Origin: Frondihabitans sp.
Lineage (GTDB): Bacteria > Actinomycetota > Actinomycetes > Actinomycetales > Microbacteriaceae
DNA: 13,153 bases
NCBI GenBank assembly: GCA_025464735.1
Contig: JAODMX010000139.1
Span: 1 to 13,153, forward strand
Reading direction: 5' to 3'
Part shown: positions 13,012 through 13,153 of the stretch, one piece after another
Layout: each line of letters starts with the position of its first letter
Numbering within the stretch: the stretch's first letter is position 1
Notes under the pieces: model-generated
What the model was told of the DNA's origin: nothing
The model's input: the letters and a program-made list of their open reading frames with translations, nothing else
The model's database searches: none
Position numbers and translations under genes: made by a program

Positions 13012-13153
13012 AGAGGAACACGACCGCCACCGCTTGCAGCACGACGGCCCCGATGACGAGCAGGATCCGGCGGCGCCTGGTCCGTGAGAACACCTCGGCG
13101 CCGAGCAGCGGCGCGACGGGCATCAGAAGCCGCACCAGGCTCTGCTGCGGCAG
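12992..13153 (-). CDS. C-terminal end of a membrane protein, possibly a mannosyltransferase (5' partial)
   Basis: On the minus strand an open frame enters at 13153 and runs for 53 codons to a TGA at 12994-12992. It reads LPQQSLVRLLMPVAPLLGAE, then VFSRTRRRRILLVIGAVVLQ, then AVAVVFLWFLGYP. This shows an RLLMPVAPLLG segment, a basic loop (SRTRRRR) and a terminal transmembrane helix (ILLVIGAVVLQAVAVVFLWFLG). The pattern resembles the end of integral-membrane glycosyltransferases of the PIG-V/mannosyltransferase kind, in which an R-hydrophobic-P-hydrophobic segment precedes the last helix, but this is a guess from a short fragment. It converges on the DGPF operon. The final codons (LGYP-stop) are written by one copy of the GGGGTACCCC repeat. 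Confidence 0.6.
   Translation of the reverse strand: MPQQSLVRLLMPVAPLLGAEVFSRTRRRRILLVIGAVVLQAVAVVFLWFLGYP

Overview
The window is GC-rich, densely packed DNA from a high-GC actinobacterium. A Microbacteriaceae-like origin is my inference from codon use, gene families, short or absent intergenic gaps and an apparently leaderless gene; no rRNA marker is present. I see no tRNA, rRNA, CRISPR array, insertion sequence or phage gene.

Left block (1-5410, + strand): a sugar-uptake operon. It contains the end of a CUT1-type solute-binding protein, two membrane permeases, a GH4 family NAD/metal-dependent glycosidase of the 6-phospho-beta-glucosidase type, and a BadF/BadG-type (N-acetylglucosamine kinase-like) sugar kinase. 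Junctions are 1-nt overlaps, a 2-nt gap and a 4-nt overlap, so the genes are probably translationally coupled. No ABC ATPase gene is present in the block. A reasonable reading is import of a beta-linked disaccharide, phosphorylation in the cytoplasm, and cleavage by GH4, which replaces the usual PTS entry. The block ends in a long hairpin (5475-5528).

Middle block (5552-10455, - strand): seven genes run leftward with gaps of 39 nt or less: a MarR regulator, a HAD hydrolase, purU, a DUF2568/YrdB-like membrane protein, nagA, an extended SDR oxidoreductase and a small two-helix membrane protein. marR has a perfect 12-bp palindrome over its probable -35 element and looks leaderless and autoregulated. 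nagA could serve the amino-sugar side of the left block, but that link is inferred.

Right block (10527-13153): a truncated GNAT-like gene lies divergent from marR. It is followed by an ECF sigma factor of the ECF42 type (sigma2, sigma4, long C-terminal extension) and two DGPF/YCII-like proteins, a known conserved association. A sequence matching the reported ECF42 target promoter (TGTCGA, 17 nt, CGAC) lies just upstream of the sigma gene, so the operon is probably self-activated. The last feature is the C-terminal end of a leftward membrane-protein gene; a near-perfect tandem duplication at its stop codon forms a hairpin between the two convergent genes.
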